A stretch of DNA of 6,340 bases from Candidatus Saccharimonadota bacterium (lineage in GTDB: Bacteria; Patescibacteriota; Saccharimonadia; Saccharimonadales; Saccharimonadaceae), in assembly GCA_017652715.1 (NCBI GenBank), contig JAGCAL010000015.1, forward strand, positions 1 through 6,340, given 5' to 3'. Below, one piece after another: positions 6,189-6,340 of the stretch. Each line of letters opens with the position of its first letter. Position 1 is the first letter of the stretch. The translations under genes were made by a program, and so were the position numbers. The notes under the pieces were generated by a model. It saw nothing but the letters and a program-made list of their open reading frames with translations. It was not told the DNA's origin and ran no database searches.

Positions 6189-6194
6189 AAAGGA
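6189..6194 (+). promoter_or_regulatory. Ribosome binding site of the gene starting at 6199
   Basis: AAAGGA sits 4 nt before ATG 6199. A nearby ATG at 6186 is in another frame and meets a stop after nine codons, so 6199 is the better start. Confidence 0.65.
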
Positions 6195-6198
6195 TATT

Positions 6199-6340
6199 AT
6201 GCAACCAGAAAATAGTGTAGGAAATAATGCAAAACCAGAGATGCCACAAGGAGTGTCTGGTGGTGTCGCAACTGGAGGTAATAGTGTTACTCAGCATGGG
6301 GCGTCGGAAGAGGTAAAGGCGCCGAAAAAGAATACTGCTA
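6199..6340 (+). CDS. Unrecognised protein, N-terminal 47 residues only (runs off window)
   Basis: The frame opens at ATG 6199 behind a strong promoter and a clear ribosome binding site and is still open at the window edge, so it is 3'-truncated here. The visible 47 residues begin MQPENSVGNNAKPEMPQGV and end KAPKKNTA. They are rich in Asn, Gly, Pro, Ser, Ala and Lys with no hydrophobic segment, so they look disordered, as in linkers ahead of a membrane anchor or a nucleic-acid-binding domain. There is no signal peptide at the start. Codon use agrees with the neighbours. I do not recognise the family, and function cannot be given from this part. Confidence 0.6.
   Translation, partial: MQPENSVGNNAKPEMPQGVSGGVATGGNSVTQHGASEEVKAPKKNTA

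Noticed and set aside
1..6340. CRISPR array, tRNA or rRNA gene, integrase or transposase
   Set aside because: I saw no spaced direct repeats, no cloverleaf-like stretch and no recombinase motifs; nearly all bases are in the described genes or gaps.

Overview
The window holds four protein genes and the start of a fifth. Coding is dense, GC is moderate, the code looks standard (no in-frame TGA), and there are no RNA genes or recognisable transposase. The mix of genes with no ribosome binding site, very strong extended -10 promoters, a YfcC-type permease, a cofactor-independent phosphoglycerate mutase and an orphan adenylate-forming enzyme suggests a small-genome bacterium of the Patescibacteria/CPR, possibly Saccharibacteria. 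That placement is an inference from style, not from a marker gene.

Layout: (1) bases 2-1687, +, the 3' part of a YfcC/DcuC-family permease with a very acidic soluble stretch before its membrane core. (2) bases 1688-1899, a gap almost entirely filled by one long imperfect inverted repeat (1682-1861, about 70 base pairs by eye), whose inner part looks like a terminator; the gpmI promoter follows. (3) bases 1900-3540, +, gpmI, with all expected catalytic and metal residues. (4) bases 3551-4384, +, a GalU-like sugar-phosphate nucleotidyltransferase whose own -10 box overlaps the gpmI stop codon. (5) bases 4385-6103, -, an ANL-superfamily AMP-forming enzyme, converging tail to tail on galU with no base between the stop codons. 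(6) bases 6104-6198, two divergent overlapping promoters. (7) bases 6199-6340, +, the first 47 codons of an unrecognised, low-complexity protein.

How it works together: gpmI is lower glycolysis and the GalU-like enzyme makes nucleotide sugars for envelope glycans, both driven by adjacent extended -10 promoters placed so that the transcripts start at, or within about 3 nt of, the AUG. The permease may carry an amino acid or organic acid; its ligand cannot be read from the sequence. The AMP-forming enzyme has no carrier protein or partner in view. The most unusual items are the long intergenic inverted repeat, a perfect consensus promoter buried inside gpmI, the acidic extension of the permease, and the eroded A8 region of the AMP-forming enzyme. 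I found no complete previously undescribed multi-gene system.
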